Assembly: GCA_905194675.1 (NCBI GenBank)
Contig: CAJJTG010000001.1
Span: 1 to 64,000, forward strand
From: an uncultured Collinsella sp.
GTDB taxonomy: Bacteria > Actinomycetota > Coriobacteriia > Coriobacteriales > Coriobacteriaceae
Length of the DNA stretch: 64,000 nucleotides
Direction: 5' to 3'
Shown: positions 7,419 to 16,683 of the stretch, piece by piece
Layout: every line of letters begins with the position of its first letter
How positions within the stretch are numbered: the first letter of the stretch is position 1
Program-made: the position numbers and the translations under genes
Notes under the pieces: generated by a model
What the model saw: the letters and a program-made list of their open reading frames with translations, nothing else
Databases searched by the model: none
What the model was told of the DNA's origin: nothing

Positions 7419-8360
7419 GTGTCGGCGAACCAAGAACATACCGAAGCTGCTCCCTCGTCGCTCACTGTGGTGGCGGGGGAGTATCTCGATTACCTTGCGG
7501 TCGAACGGGGTTTGGCGCGCAATACGATTGCGGCCTACCGTCGTGACCTGACGACGTATTGCGCCTATCTGGAGCGGGCTGACATTGCGTCTTTTGAAGA
7601 TGTGAGCCGTCAGGTCGTGGAGGGCTTTGTTGCCGATCGCCGCGACGGAGGCTATTCCGACGCCTCGGTGGAGCGCGCGCTTGCTGCCGTGAAGGGCCTG
7701 CATGCCTTTTTGGTGCGCGATGGGGCCGTGGCCCAAAACCCGACGGCGGCGTTGCGCCTGCCCAAAAAGGCAGATCGCCTGCCGGAATACCTTTCGGTGG
7801 AGGATGTCTCGGCACTGCTCGATCAAGACTTTCCCGAGGGCGAGATGGGGCTGCGCGATCATGCCATCTTGGAAGTGCTTTACGGTTGCGGCTTGCGCGT
7901 GAGTGAACTGGTTGGGCTCGATGTGGGCGATATCCATATCGATGACGGGTTTGTCCTGGTGCGCGGTAAGGGCTCCAAGGAGCGTCTGGCCCCGTTGGTG
8001 GGAAGCGCGGCTCGCGCCTTGACACACTATATAGGTGACGGGCGCACTCTCCTGGCCGCCCATGCTCACGGGACGGAGACCTCGGCGGTCTTTTTAAATA
8101 AGAACGGACGTCGCCTGTCGCGCCAGGCCGTGCATGCGATATGCGAGCGGTATGGGCGCCAGGTGGGGCTGGTGGGGCTCCATCCCCATGCCTTGCGCCA
8201 CTCCTTTGCCACCCACATGCTCGCGGGCGGTGCCGACCTGCGTGTGCTGCAGGAGATTTTGGGCCATGCCGACATTTCGACCACGCAGGTCTACACGCAT
8301 GTCGACCGCACGCAACTGACCGAGGTCTATCTGGCGGCGCATCCGCTGGCACATCGCTAG
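7419..8360 (+). CDS. xerD: Tyrosine recombinase, XerC/XerD type
   Basis: 313 aa, GTG start 2 nt after the pyrG stop. The N-terminal SAM-like domain spans roughly residues 17-105 and the catalytic domain 125-310. All catalytic residues are present: Arg160 (GLRVSEL), Lys184 (RGKGSKER), His257 and Arg260 (HALRHSF), His283 (LGHADIST), Tyr292 (QVYTHV). Xer recombinases resolve chromosome dimers at dif beside the septum, which fits its place just before the division cluster. No dif-like site was seen here. The nearest paralogues are XerC and XerD; I favour XerD by overall pattern. Confidence 0.9.
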   Translation: MSANQEHTEAAPSSLTVVAGEYLDYLAVERGLARNTIAAYRRDLTTYCAYLERADIASFEDVSRQVVEGFVADRRDGGYSDASVERALAAVKGLHAFLVRDGAVAQNPTAALRLPKKADRLPEYLSVEDVSALLDQDFPEGEMGLRDHAILEVLYGCGLRVSELVGLDVGDIHIDDGFVLVRGKGSKERLAPLVGSAARALTHYIGDGRTLLAAHAHGTETSAVFLNKNGRRLSRQAVHAICERYGRQVGLVGLHPHALRHSFATHMLAGGADLRVLQEILGHADISTTQVYTHVDRTQLTEVYLAAHPLAHR

Positions 8361-8396
8361 CAACCTCGCTGACCTGCATATTTATAAATATTAAGG

Positions 8397-8464
8397 GGGA
8401 CGGGCCCCAGATTGTCGCGACGCACTTTTGCGCGCATGGGCAATCTGGGGCCCGTCCCATTTTT
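8397..8464 (+). terminator. Long-stem terminator after xerD
   Basis: An 18-bp perfect stem (GGGACGGGCCCCAGATTG with its complement at 8441-8458) with a 26-nt loop, then ATTTTT. The stem is unusually long for a simple terminator and resembles the GGGGCCCCAAT hairpin at 61491. Confidence 0.8.
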
Positions 8465-8692
8465 CGCCAGACACCGACGCGGTGGTGGGCCGTGTGCGCC
8501 GTGGGTGGGGGAGTTTGGGGGCGATGTGAACGGCACGTAAAGGGACGTAAAAATCGCCTCAAGGTCAACTTGAAGGTTGAGGTTCGCGGGCGTGGTTCTA
8601 CAGGTGGCATCCCGCCTTTACTGCAAACACAACATATTGTGTTTTCGAACACATGCTCGGGGGTGTTTTACAACATATCGGGGATGGAGTGG

Positions 8693-8739
8693 TGGGGCGG
8701 GGTGGGGGAAGAGGTGGGGAAAGGTGTTGAAAAATGGGG
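8693..8739 (+). promoter_or_regulatory. Candidate MraZ operator boxes
   Basis: TGGGG occurs at 8693, 8703, 8715 and 8735, the first two exactly 10 bp apart. MraZ is known in other bacteria to bind short direct TGGG-type repeats before its own gene. The last box lies between the -35 and -10 of the promoter below, so binding should repress. Confidence 0.55.
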
Positions 8740-8755
8740 CGGTTCCCCATATTAT
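8727..8755 (+). promoter_or_regulatory. Promoter of the mraZ division cluster
   Basis: TTGAAA (8727-8732), 17-nt spacer, TATTAT (8750-8755): five of six matches in each hexamer at ideal spacing. It lies 68 nt before the mraZ start and is the best sigma-70-type promoter I found in the window. Confidence 0.7.
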
Positions 8756-8823
8756 TGATGACGTCGACAGGCGGGGTGGTTCCCCGCGTACGTGCCATCT
8801 GAGTAACCGAGGGGAGGGCGCAC

Positions 8824-9258
8824 ATGGGAATGACGGGTGCATACGAGCGCAATCTCGATGCAAAAGGTCGTCTATCCCTGCCTGCACCCCTTCGCGAGGA
8901 GCTTGGAGAGCACGTTCGCGTGTTCAAAGCCCTGGATGTCGATGCTCTGTACGTGTTCTCTGCCGAGGCCTTCGATAAGTGGGTCGAAGGACTCTTCGCG
9001 GGTCGTGAGGACCACGAGGGTTTTAACCCGCGTGACATTAACGACCAGAAGCTCATGAGGGCGATCAACAAGCGCACCACGTCGATGGATGTGGACAGCG
9101 CCGGTCGTATCGGTCTTTCCGAGTCTCTCCGCAAGCAGGCGAATCTCGACCGCGAGGTCACGGTTGTGGGCAACTACGACCACCTTGAGGTTTGGGATCG
9201 CGCCGCGGCCGATGAGGACGATGACGATGAGGCCCTGCTGGACCTCTTCTTCTCGTAA
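8824..9258 (+). CDS. mraZ: Transcriptional regulator MraZ
   Basis: 144 aa, standard length. It has two AbrB-like swapped-hairpin domains with the repeated motifs DAKGR (residues 12-16) and DSAGR (about 91-95). Family members form ring-shaped oligomers that bind TGGG repeats before their own operon. Such boxes are present upstream at 8693-8739. The C-terminus ends in an acidic DEDDDDEALLDLFF tail. SD GAGGGGAGGG is strong. First gene of the division and cell-wall cluster; rsmH follows after 20 nt. Confidence 0.95.
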   Translation: MGMTGAYERNLDAKGRLSLPAPLREELGEHVRVFKALDVDALYVFSAEAFDKWVEGLFAGREDHEGFNPRDINDQKLMRAINKRTTSMDVDSAGRIGLSESLRKQANLDREVTVVGNYDHLEVWDRAAADEDDDDEALLDLFFS

Positions 9259-9278
9259 GGGCAAGGCACGGGTAACGG

Positions 9279-10244
9279 ATGGAGCGTGGGATCTTGACAC
9301 AAGAATATCGGCATGAACCTGTCATGCTCGGCGAAGTGCTTGAGTCGCTGCAGCTAAAGAGCGGCTCCGTTGTCTGCGATTGCACCCTTGGCGGTGCCGG
9401 CCATTCGGTAAAGATGGCCGCACAGGTGGGGGAGACGGGCCTTTTGCTCGGCGTCGATCAGGACGACATGGCCCTCGAGGCCGCTGGCGCCCGTCTGGAC
9501 CGCGAGGTTCCCGGCGTTCCGCACCAGCTGCTGAAGGGCAACTTCGGCGACTTGGACGAGCTGCTTTGCTCGGCCGAGGTGCCCGGGGTCGATGGCTTCC
9601 TGTTCGATTTGGGCGTTTCGTCACCGCAACTCGATATCCCTGGCAGGGGCTTTTCGTATAACGAGGACGCCCCATTGGACATGCGGATGGATCCGGGCAA
9701 TAACACCTTAAACGCAGCTGAGGTCATCAACACCTATAACGAACACGACCTCGCCCGGATTCTACGCGTCTACGGCGAAGAGAAGTTCGCCTCGCAGATC
9801 GCGCGCGAGATCGTGCGCCGCCGCGAGCAAGAACCGATCGAAACCACCGGCCAATTTGTCGAGATCATCAAGGCTGGTATCCCCGCTGCCGCTCGTCGGC
9901 ATGGCGGACACCCGGCCAAGAAAAGTTTCCAGGCCATTCGCATCGAGGTCAATCACGAACTCGATGTGCTCGAGCGAGGGCTTGATGCCGCCACCAGGTG
10001 GCTCAACCCGGGCGGGCGTATCTGCGTCATCTCGTATCACTCGCTCGAGGACCGTATCGTAAAGAACCACTTTAAGGAGATGAGCCAGGGGTGCACGTGT
10101 CCGCCGGAGATTCCGGTATGCGTGTGCGGCAACGTGCCGATACTCAAGGTCATCACCCGCAAACCCCTGGTTGCCCAGCCTGATGAGGTTGAGCGCAACC
10201 CTCGGGCGAGATCAGCCAAAATCCGCGTGGCGCAGCGTCTGTAG
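9279..10244 (+). CDS. rsmH: 16S rRNA m4C1402 methyltransferase RsmH
   Basis: 321 aa. It methylates N4 of C1402 in 16S rRNA using S-adenosylmethionine. The N-terminus EYRHEPVMLGEVLESL is characteristic, followed by the SAM-binding block CDCTLGGAGHS near residues 34-44, DLGVSSPQLD near 111-120 and VISYHSLEDRIVK near 249-261. ATG 9279 has no strong SD; a TTG at 9294 with GGAG upstream is an alternative. Second gene of the cluster, also known as mraW. Confidence 0.94.
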   Translation: MERGILTQEYRHEPVMLGEVLESLQLKSGSVVCDCTLGGAGHSVKMAAQVGETGLLLGVDQDDMALEAAGARLDREVPGVPHQLLKGNFGDLDELLCSAEVPGVDGFLFDLGVSSPQLDIPGRGFSYNEDAPLDMRMDPGNNTLNAAEVINTYNEHDLARILRVYGEEKFASQIAREIVRRREQEPIETTGQFVEIIKAGIPAAARRHGGHPAKKSFQAIRIEVNHELDVLERGLDAATRWLNPGGRICVISYHSLEDRIVKNHFKEMSQGCTCPPEIPVCVCGNVPILKVITRKPLVAQPDEVERNPRARSAKIRVAQRL

Positions 10245-10334
10245 GCGCGACCGCGCGATATTGGACCTCCCGCTCGCACCATAAACGAAGCTTAAACACA
10301 CTACCAACGTACTCGGGATGGGAGGCGGCATATC

Positions 10335-10805
10335 ATGGGCTACAACACCTCAAACGCAGCACTCGCCTATGATATGAACGCCATGCCCGCCTATCGTGAG
10401 ACACCGCAGGCTCCCGTTGCTCCCCGCGAGCAGCGCACGCCGCGCTTTGATGTCTACACGGGCGCGGGCCGTCAGGCAAACCAGGCAGTAAGCCCGGTTT
10501 TCATGAGCGTTCTTAAAACGTTTTGCATCATTGCGGCCATCTTCATGACGATCGGTGTCGCCCGTGTGGCGCTCGCCGGCGTTACGGCCCAGGTGCTCAA
10601 CAGCAACGCCGAGCTTACCAACACGCTCGAAAAGGCGACCGATGAGAGCTCCGACCTGGAGGTCATGCATTCGGTCTATGGCGCCGACACGCGCATTCGC
10701 GACCTTGCGGGCGCTTATGGCATGGTGGAGCCCAGCGAGAGCGTTACACTTGACTTTTCGCAGGATGCAGCCGCGGGCGCCAACGCGACCGCGACCGCTC
10801 AGTAG
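10335..10805 (+). CDS. ftsL: FtsL-like divisome protein
   Basis: 156 aa bitopic membrane protein. A cytoplasmic proline-rich tail of about 55 residues precedes one transmembrane segment (57-80) and a short extracytoplasmic coiled-coil stretch (about 84-112). FtsL pairs with FtsB and activates FtsW-FtsI. Primary sequence of this family is poorly conserved, so the call rests on topology and on position between rsmH and ftsI. SD GGGAGG precedes the ATG. No separate ftsB was seen in the window. Confidence 0.75.
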   Translation: MGYNTSNAALAYDMNAMPAYRETPQAPVAPREQRTPRFDVYTGAGRQANQAVSPVFMSVLKTFCIIAAIFMTIGVARVALAGVTAQVLNSNAELTNTLEKATDESSDLEVMHSVYGADTRIRDLAGAYGMVEPSESVTLDFSQDAAAGANATATAQ

Positions 10806-10822
10806 CAAGACGGTAGCTGAGT

Positions 10823-12688
10823 ATGACAAATGACTATCGCCGCGGTTCCGATGGGGGCCGCGGTTCTGGACGTCCCTCGTCGCGGGGACGTTCTGGTTAT
10901 CAAGGAACGGGTCGGCAATCTTACAACGCCGGGCGGTCCCGTGGCAACGACCCGGCGTCGCGACTTCGCGGCTCGGGTGGCCCTCAAGTGCATAACACCA
11001 GGTCGCGCAAGAGTTCGTCGACCGAATGGCTCACGGGCACGCCGCTGCCTCGCCGCAAAGCCGTCATGGGATTCATCGGGCTTGGCTTGGGCTTGGGCGT
11101 CTTTCGCCTTGCCGACTATCAAATTGTCGAAGCCGATAAACTGCGCGAGCGTGCCGATGCGCGTCGCCTGCTTGCGCAGACCCTCTATGCCAAACGTGGC
11201 ACCATCTACGACCGCAACGGTAACGTGCTGGCGTCGTCGGTCGAATGTCGCAACATCGCCGTGAACCCGCAGCTTGTCGAGGACGTTGACAAGACGGTGT
11301 CGGCGCTGGTCAAGGCAACTGGAATCGATAAAAAGACCTGCCGCAAGCTCGTTGAGTCCGATGGAACCTGGGTGTATATCAAGCGCCAGGTGGACGAAGA
11401 CGATGCTGTGGCGCTGGAGAAGAAGAACCTGCCCGGCGTGCTTTTTGAGCAGGCCATGAAGCGCGTATATCCATACGGCAATCTGGCATCGCAGGTGCTG
11501 GGTGTAGTGAATGTAGACAACGACGGCTTGACTGGTCTCGAAAAGCAATACAACAAGCTTCTGACCGGCACGAACGGTTCTCTCGTACGCGAGCGCGCGA
11601 GGGACGGCAGCTATATCGCGGGCGGTGCCTATAAAAAGGTGGCTGCGGTCGACGGCGTTGATATCGTGACGACGCTCGACGTCAATATCCAGCGTGCGGC
11701 CGAGGATGCCCTGGCAGAGGCAGTTGAGAAGACTAAGGCCAAGAACGGCTCGGCGCTGGTCACCGATCCTACGACAGGAGAGATCTTGGCAGCCTGCTCG
11801 TATCCGACCTACGACCAGACCGATTTGGAAAACGCCAAGACCGAGGATATGAACCTGCGCCTGGTTACCGACGCCTACGAGCCCGGCTCGGTCTTTAAGA
11901 CACTCGTGGCGGGCGCCGGCTTCGACTTGGGCGTCGTGCGATCGAGTACGTCGTTTGAGGTGCCGGCGAGCATCAAGGTGGGCGACGATACCGTCACCGA
12001 TGCCGACAAGCGCGACTATGCCATGACCATGGATGTGCGCGAGATGATGCGCCGTTCGTCCAACGTGGGCTTTGTCCTGGTGGGGCGCAAGATCGGTGCC
12101 GACGACTTTGCCGCCTATGTGGACAAGTGGGGCATCGGTCACAGCTCTGGTGTAGATTTTCCGGGCGAGAGCCTGGGCATCGTCAAGGAGCGTGACCAGT
12201 ATGACGGCGCCACGCTGGGCTCAATGAGCTTTGGACAGGCGCTGTCTGTCTCGCCGATTGAGATCGCACGTGCCGTGGGCGGCATCGCTAACGGCGGCGT
12301 GATGATGACCCCGCACTTCTATAAGTCCAGCAAAGGCGACGAGAAGGACTGGGGCGAAGGCGAGCGTGCGATTTCTGAGGATGCAGCATCCCAGGTGACA
12401 TCGTGCATGCAGACGGTCGTGTCTGAAGGCACGGGCGTTGGCGGCGCAGTTGACGGCTATGACGTGGCGGGCAAGACCGGCACGGCCGAACGTGCCGACG
12501 AGAACGGCGGCTACCTCAAGGAGAACTACATGTCGTCCTTTATGGGCTTTGCGCCGGCACAATCGCCCAAGGTGCTGTGCTATATCACGCTCGACGGAAC
12601 GCCGAGCGGCTCAGATGCCGCTGCGGTGCCGTTCCAGTCCATTATGGCCAACGCGCTCGACGTGCTGGGTATCCCACACACGAAGTAG
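10823..12688 (+). CDS. ftsI: Septal peptidoglycan transpeptidase (class B PBP, FtsI/PBP3-like)
   Basis: 621 aa. A very Arg/Gly/Ser-rich cytoplasmic tail (about residues 5-60) precedes one membrane anchor (79-98), a dimerisation domain starting at AKRGTIYDRNG, and the transpeptidase domain. Penicillin-binding motifs are intact: Ser356-x-x-Lys359 (EPGSVFKTL), SSN 412-414, KTGTAE from 551. It cross-links septal peptidoglycan with FtsW. Begins 17 nt after ftsL. In many bacteria murE follows ftsI; here murF comes next. Confidence 0.95.
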   Translation: MTNDYRRGSDGGRGSGRPSSRGRSGYQGTGRQSYNAGRSRGNDPASRLRGSGGPQVHNTRSRKSSSTEWLTGTPLPRRKAVMGFIGLGLGLGVFRLADYQIVEADKLRERADARRLLAQTLYAKRGTIYDRNGNVLASSVECRNIAVNPQLVEDVDKTVSALVKATGIDKKTCRKLVESDGTWVYIKRQVDEDDAVALEKKNLPGVLFEQAMKRVYPYGNLASQVLGVVNVDNDGLTGLEKQYNKLLTGTNGSLVRERARDGSYIAGGAYKKVAAVDGVDIVTTLDVNIQRAAEDALAEAVEKTKAKNGSALVTDPTTGEILAACSYPTYDQTDLENAKTEDMNLRLVTDAYEPGSVFKTLVAGAGFDLGVVRSSTSFEVPASIKVGDDTVTDADKRDYAMTMDVREMMRRSSNVGFVLVGRKIGADDFAAYVDKWGIGHSSGVDFPGESLGIVKERDQYDGATLGSMSFGQALSVSPIEIARAVGGIANGGVMMTPHFYKSSKGDEKDWGEGERAISEDAASQVTSCMQTVVSEGTGVGGAVDGYDVAGKTGTAERADENGGYLKENYMSSFMGFAPAQSPKVLCYITLDGTPSGSDAAAVPFQSIMANALDVLGIPHTK

Positions 12689-12816
12689 GGGGTTACAATC
12701 TTTGGGGCGTGGTTTGTTGTCCCATATGAGGGGTGTTCACATGCCCTGCACCACGCATGCGCGGCGCTGGGATACAATACGCCGATAGCATTATTTAGGT
12801 TTACAGGGGAGCTGCA

Positions 12817-14241
12817 ATGATAGAGATCGCCGTCAACAACCTCGCGGCCGCAACAGGGGCCCGAACCGTGACGGGAGAAGTCGATCGGGTATGCCGCGGG
12901 TGCGTTATCGACTCGCGCCAGGTCGAGGAAGGGACGATTTTCGTCGCCTTTCCCGGTGAAAACGTCGACGGCAATGATTTTGCTTCCCGTGCCGTCCAGT
13001 CGGGTGCCGGCGCCGTCGTGATGACGCGTGAGCCCGATGCCGAGTTGGTCTCGCTGGCGCAGGACAAGGGATGCGCCATCCTGCTGACCGATGATCCCGA
13101 GGAGTTTCTGCTTCGTTTGGCGCACGCGTATCGCCTGGAGCTTGGCTGCCTGGTCGTTGGCATTACCGGTTCCATCGGCAAGACGACGACCAAGGACGTG
13201 CTCGCCGCTGTGCTCGCCAAGCGCTATCGTGTCTGGGCCACCAAGGGCAATTTCAATAACCTGATCGGCATGCCGCTCACGGTGCTTTCCGCCCCGGCCG
13301 GTACCGAGGTCCTGGTGCTCGAGATGGGCATGAACCATTTCCACGAGATCGAGCGCCTGTCCCAGTCCGCCAATCCCAACCTTGCCATCGTGAGCAAGAT
13401 CGGCACCTCTCACATCGGCATTTTGGGCAGCCGCGAGAACATCGCCCGCGCTAAGGCCGAGATTGTCCAGGGTATGTGCGCCGCCGGCGACTTCTTGCCG
13501 CTGCTGGTTTTGGGCGGTGAGGACGACTTTACGCCGTTCATTCGCGATACGTTCGCCCAGCCTGCTGGTATCGACGTGATGCTGGCCGGTGTCTCTGACG
13601 ATGATGAGGTCCGCGCCCGCGACGTTCGCGTTGATGACGAGGGCCGTCCGGTCTTTACGCTCGATTTTGGTCAGGGCGAGACAATCGATACCATGCTTGC
13701 CATCCCCGGCGTGCAGTCCGTTCCTAATGCCGTTAAGGCCGCCGCGGTTGCCTATCGCCTGGGCGTGACGCCCGAGCAGATCGATGCTGCCTTTAGGGGT
13801 CTTACGATCACCGGGCACCGCCAGGAGATCAAGCGCGCCAAGAGCGGTGCACGCATCATCGACGATTCCTATAACGCCAGCGCCGAATCGATGGCAGCCG
13901 GCCTCGATCTGCTGTGCTCGCTTTCATGCACGGGGTCTCGCATGGCGATCCTGGGCGAGATGGGCGAGATGGGCGATGAGGCTCCTCGCATGCATGAGCT
14001 CGTGGGCGCCTATGCCGCCGCCAAGAAGCTCGACATGCTGGCGTGCGTGGGTGGTGAGCTGGCCCAGCTTATGGCCGATGCCGCGCGCATGATGGGCATG
14101 GACGAGGACCGCATCCAGGTGTTCTCCGATTATCAGCAGGTGCTCGACCGCATGGGCGGCGCGCTTGAAAAACATGATGTTGTACTGGTCAAGGGTTCCC
14201 GCTTTGTTGAGCTCGACCGCTTTGTGGAAGGTGTGTGCTAG
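12817..14241 (+). CDS. murF: UDP-MurNAc-tripeptide:D-Ala-D-Ala ligase
   Basis: 474 aa, Mur ligase with three domains. N-terminal UDP-substrate domain, central ATPase with GSIGKTTTKD at residues 118-127 and EMGMNHFHEIERLS near 169-182, then a C-terminal domain starting around DDSYNASAESM. It adds D-Ala-D-Ala to the tripeptide precursor in the cytoplasm. SD AGGGGAG. It is 128 nt from ftsI, the longest gap before ftsZ in the cluster apart from ftsQ-ftsZ; a TACAAT at 12773 could serve an internal promoter. mraY begins 3 nt after the stop. Confidence 0.96.
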   Translation: MIEIAVNNLAAATGARTVTGEVDRVCRGCVIDSRQVEEGTIFVAFPGENVDGNDFASRAVQSGAGAVVMTREPDAELVSLAQDKGCAILLTDDPEEFLLRLAHAYRLELGCLVVGITGSIGKTTTKDVLAAVLAKRYRVWATKGNFNNLIGMPLTVLSAPAGTEVLVLEMGMNHFHEIERLSQSANPNLAIVSKIGTSHIGILGSRENIARAKAEIVQGMCAAGDFLPLLVLGGEDDFTPFIRDTFAQPAGIDVMLAGVSDDDEVRARDVRVDDEGRPVFTLDFGQGETIDTMLAIPGVQSVPNAVKAAAVAYRLGVTPEQIDAAFRGLTITGHRQEIKRAKSGARIIDDSYNASAESMAAGLDLLCSLSCTGSRMAILGEMGEMGDEAPRMHELVGAYAAAKKLDMLACVGGELAQLMADAARMMGMDEDRIQVFSDYQQVLDRMGGALEKHDVVLVKGSRFVELDRFVEGVC

Positions 14242-14244
14242 CCC

Positions 14245-15264
14245 ATGTTCGGCAATCCCTCGTATCCAACGTATCAGGCTTTTTTGGGGCTTGGCATCGC
14301 CGCAGCCATTGCGCTGCTGCTCATGCCGTGGTGGATTAAGCTGCTCAAGGTCGAGGGTATCGGCCAGCAGGTTCGTGCCGACGGCCCCAAGCGTCATTTG
14401 GTTAAGCAGGGAACGCCCACCATGGGTGGCGTTGTCATCCTCGTCGCGATCTCGCTGACCTGCCTGCTGATGGGCAAGCTCACCACCGAGCTCGTGCTCG
14501 TGCTGCTCGCCACGCTGGCGACCGGCGTGCTGGGCCTGATCGACGATCTGACCTCCGTTACGCATGGGCGCTCGCTCGGTCTGACGCCGCATGCCAAGAT
14601 GATCGGCCTAACCATTATCTGTGTCACCTTTACGGTGCTTGCCGTCAACTGGTGCGGCGTCGCCCCCGAGATTCGTTTTCCCGGTGGGTTGACGATTGAC
14701 CTTGGCGTGCTTTCGACTACCATCTGCGGCTATTCGTTCCCGTGGCTCTATATTGTCTTTTGCTGGCTGATGATTGCCGGTCTTTCTAATGCCGTGAACT
14801 TGACCGATGGCCTTGACGGTCTTGCTGGCGGCACCTCCATGATCGCCATGCTCGCCATGGCTGCCATGGCGTTTTTGCACGGAGACGTGAACCTGTCCAT
14901 CTTCTGCACCGCGTGTGCCGGTGCCTGCCTGGGCTTTCTGTGGTTCAACTGCTATCCGGCGAGCATCTTTATGGGTGATACCGGCTCGCTTGCTCTGGGC
15001 GCCGCGTTTGCCTGTACGTCCATCATGACTAACACCGAGGTCGTCTCCCTCATCATCGGTGGCCTGTTTATCGTTGAGACCCTGTCGGTCATGATTCAGG
15101 TTGTCTACTTCCACTTTACGCACAAGCGCGTCTTCCTTATGGCGCCCATCCATCATCATTTCGAAAAGAAGGGTTGGGCCGAGACCAAGGTCGTCATCCG
15201 TTTTTGGATTATCGCTGCGGCATTTGGTGCCGTTGGCCTTGCCCTGTTCTTCCAGTTGGGATAG
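14245..15264 (+). CDS. mraY: Phospho-MurNAc-pentapeptide translocase MraY
   Basis: 339 aa, about 10 transmembrane segments. It transfers phospho-MurNAc-pentapeptide to undecaprenyl phosphate, making lipid I at the inner membrane face. Conserved acidic motifs are visible: GLIDDLTSV near residues 96-104, NLTDGLDGLAGG near 186-197, and MGDTGSLALG followed by IHHHFEKKGWAE in the last third. It starts 3 nt after murF and ends 9 nt before murD, indicating tight co-transcription. Confidence 0.97.
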   Translation: MFGNPSYPTYQAFLGLGIAAAIALLLMPWWIKLLKVEGIGQQVRADGPKRHLVKQGTPTMGGVVILVAISLTCLLMGKLTTELVLVLLATLATGVLGLIDDLTSVTHGRSLGLTPHAKMIGLTIICVTFTVLAVNWCGVAPEIRFPGGLTIDLGVLSTTICGYSFPWLYIVFCWLMIAGLSNAVNLTDGLDGLAGGTSMIAMLAMAAMAFLHGDVNLSIFCTACAGACLGFLWFNCYPASIFMGDTGSLALGAAFACTSIMTNTEVVSLIIGGLFIVETLSVMIQVVYFHFTHKRVFLMAPIHHHFEKKGWAETKVVIRFWIIAAAFGAVGLALFFQLG

Positions 15265-15273
15265 TGGTCTTTC

Positions 15274-16680
15274 ATGCCTCTTGCTGATGTCTTTAGCCTG
15301 CTCGTTTTGGGTCAGGGCAAATCCGGTCTCGATGTCGCCCGCTGGGCGCTGGCACATCCAGAGCGCGTAAGCGCCGTTACCGTGTATGGCGGCGGCACCT
15401 CTGAGCCCAATGACGCCACGCGTGCGCTCGAGGCTGCCGGTGCGTCGTTTGTCTATGGGACCGAACAGGTCGAGGGCGCCTATGACGTATGCGTGACGTG
15501 CCCGGGCATCTCGGAGTTCTCGGGCTTCTTTAAGGCCGGGCGCGAGCATGCCGCCCAGATTATGGGTGAGCCCGAGTTTGCCTATCGCCTGTCGCCCGAT
15601 AACTGGATTGCCATCACGGGCACCAACGGCAAGACGACCACCACGTCGCTGACCGATTATCTGCTCAAGGCTTCCGGTGAGGCCAGTGTAGCTGTCGGCA
15701 ACATCGGTGAGCCGCCTATCAACGAGATTGACGGCCGAGCCCACAACGAGTGGTTTGTGGCTGAGCTCTCGAGCTATCAGATTGCTACGACCACCGAGCT
15801 CCACCCTCGCGTGGCGGTGCTGCTCAACATCACTCCCGACCACTTGGGCTGGCATAAGAGCCATAAGAACTATGCGCTTGCCAAGATCAAACTGTTTGAC
15901 AATATGGTCGATGACGATCTGGTGGTCGTCGACGTCGAAGACGCCGGCATTCACGAGTTCGATGAGTACATCTACACGCCGGGTCGTCGCATCTGCAAGG
16001 TTGCCTTTGACGAGCCAGAGGGTGAGGATGTCGCCTTTGTGCGCGATGGCAAGATGATCGTGCGCCTGAAGGGCGTCGAGACCCCGCTCATCGCTACATC
16101 CGAGCTCAAGATCTCGGGCCATCATAATGTTATCAATGCCCTGTGCGCTGCCACGGCTGTCCTGGCCGTCGGTGCCAATCCCGAGGGCATTTGCCGCGGT
16201 CTGGCCTCGTTCCAGCCGCTCGAGCACCGCGTGGAGCCGTGCGGCGAGATTGACGGAGTGCGCTACGTCAACGATTCCAAGGCGACCAACACCGACGCGG
16301 TCGAGAAGGCACTGACGGCATTTCCCGATGACAACGTGATCTTGCTGCTCGGCGGCCACGATAAGGGCACGCCGCTCACGGACTTCGCGCGCGTCGTTAT
16401 GGATAACGTGCGCTCGGTCGTCTGCTTTGGCGATGCGCGCGAGCGCTTTACCGCCGCTATGGACGAGGCCGATGTCGATGGCGATGTGGATATCGCCCAA
16501 GCGGATGACCTACGCGATGCCGTGGACGTTGCCCGTTCGCTGTCGAGCCGTGGCGACGTGATCTTACTTTCTCCTGCCTGCTCTTCGTTCGATGAGTTCT
16601 CGGGCTATGAGGAGCGCGGCCGCGTGTTTAAGGACTACGTGGCTCAGCTTGCCGCTGCAGCGAAATCGCAAATGGAATAG
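15274..16680 (+). CDS. murD: UDP-MurNAc-L-alanine:D-glutamate ligase
   Basis: 468 aa Mur ligase adding D-Glu to UDP-MurNAc-L-Ala. The N-terminal Rossmann part is followed by the ATP loop GTNGKTTT (116-123), the NITPDHLGWHKS motif near 187-198, and the C-terminal domain beginning HRVEPCGEIDGVRYVNDSKA. Overlaps nothing and sits in the tight mraY-murD-ftsW run. The N-terminus PLADVFSLLVLGQGKSG places the glycine loop close to the start, supporting ATG 15274. Confidence 0.96.
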   Translation: MPLADVFSLLVLGQGKSGLDVARWALAHPERVSAVTVYGGGTSEPNDATRALEAAGASFVYGTEQVEGAYDVCVTCPGISEFSGFFKAGREHAAQIMGEPEFAYRLSPDNWIAITGTNGKTTTTSLTDYLLKASGEASVAVGNIGEPPINEIDGRAHNEWFVAELSSYQIATTTELHPRVAVLLNITPDHLGWHKSHKNYALAKIKLFDNMVDDDLVVVDVEDAGIHEFDEYIYTPGRRICKVAFDEPEGEDVAFVRDGKMIVRLKGVETPLIATSELKISGHHNVINALCAATAVLAVGANPEGICRGLASFQPLEHRVEPCGEIDGVRYVNDSKATNTDAVEKALTAFPDDNVILLLGGHDKGTPLTDFARVVMDNVRSVVCFGDARERFTAAMDEADVDGDVDIAQADDLRDAVDVARSLSSRGDVILLSPACSSFDEFSGYEERGRVFKDYVAQLAAAAKSQME

Positions 16681-16683
16681 GGG

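Noticed and set aside
14608..16500. 630-codon minus-strand ORF across mraY and murD
   Set aside because: Shadow of two conserved genes.
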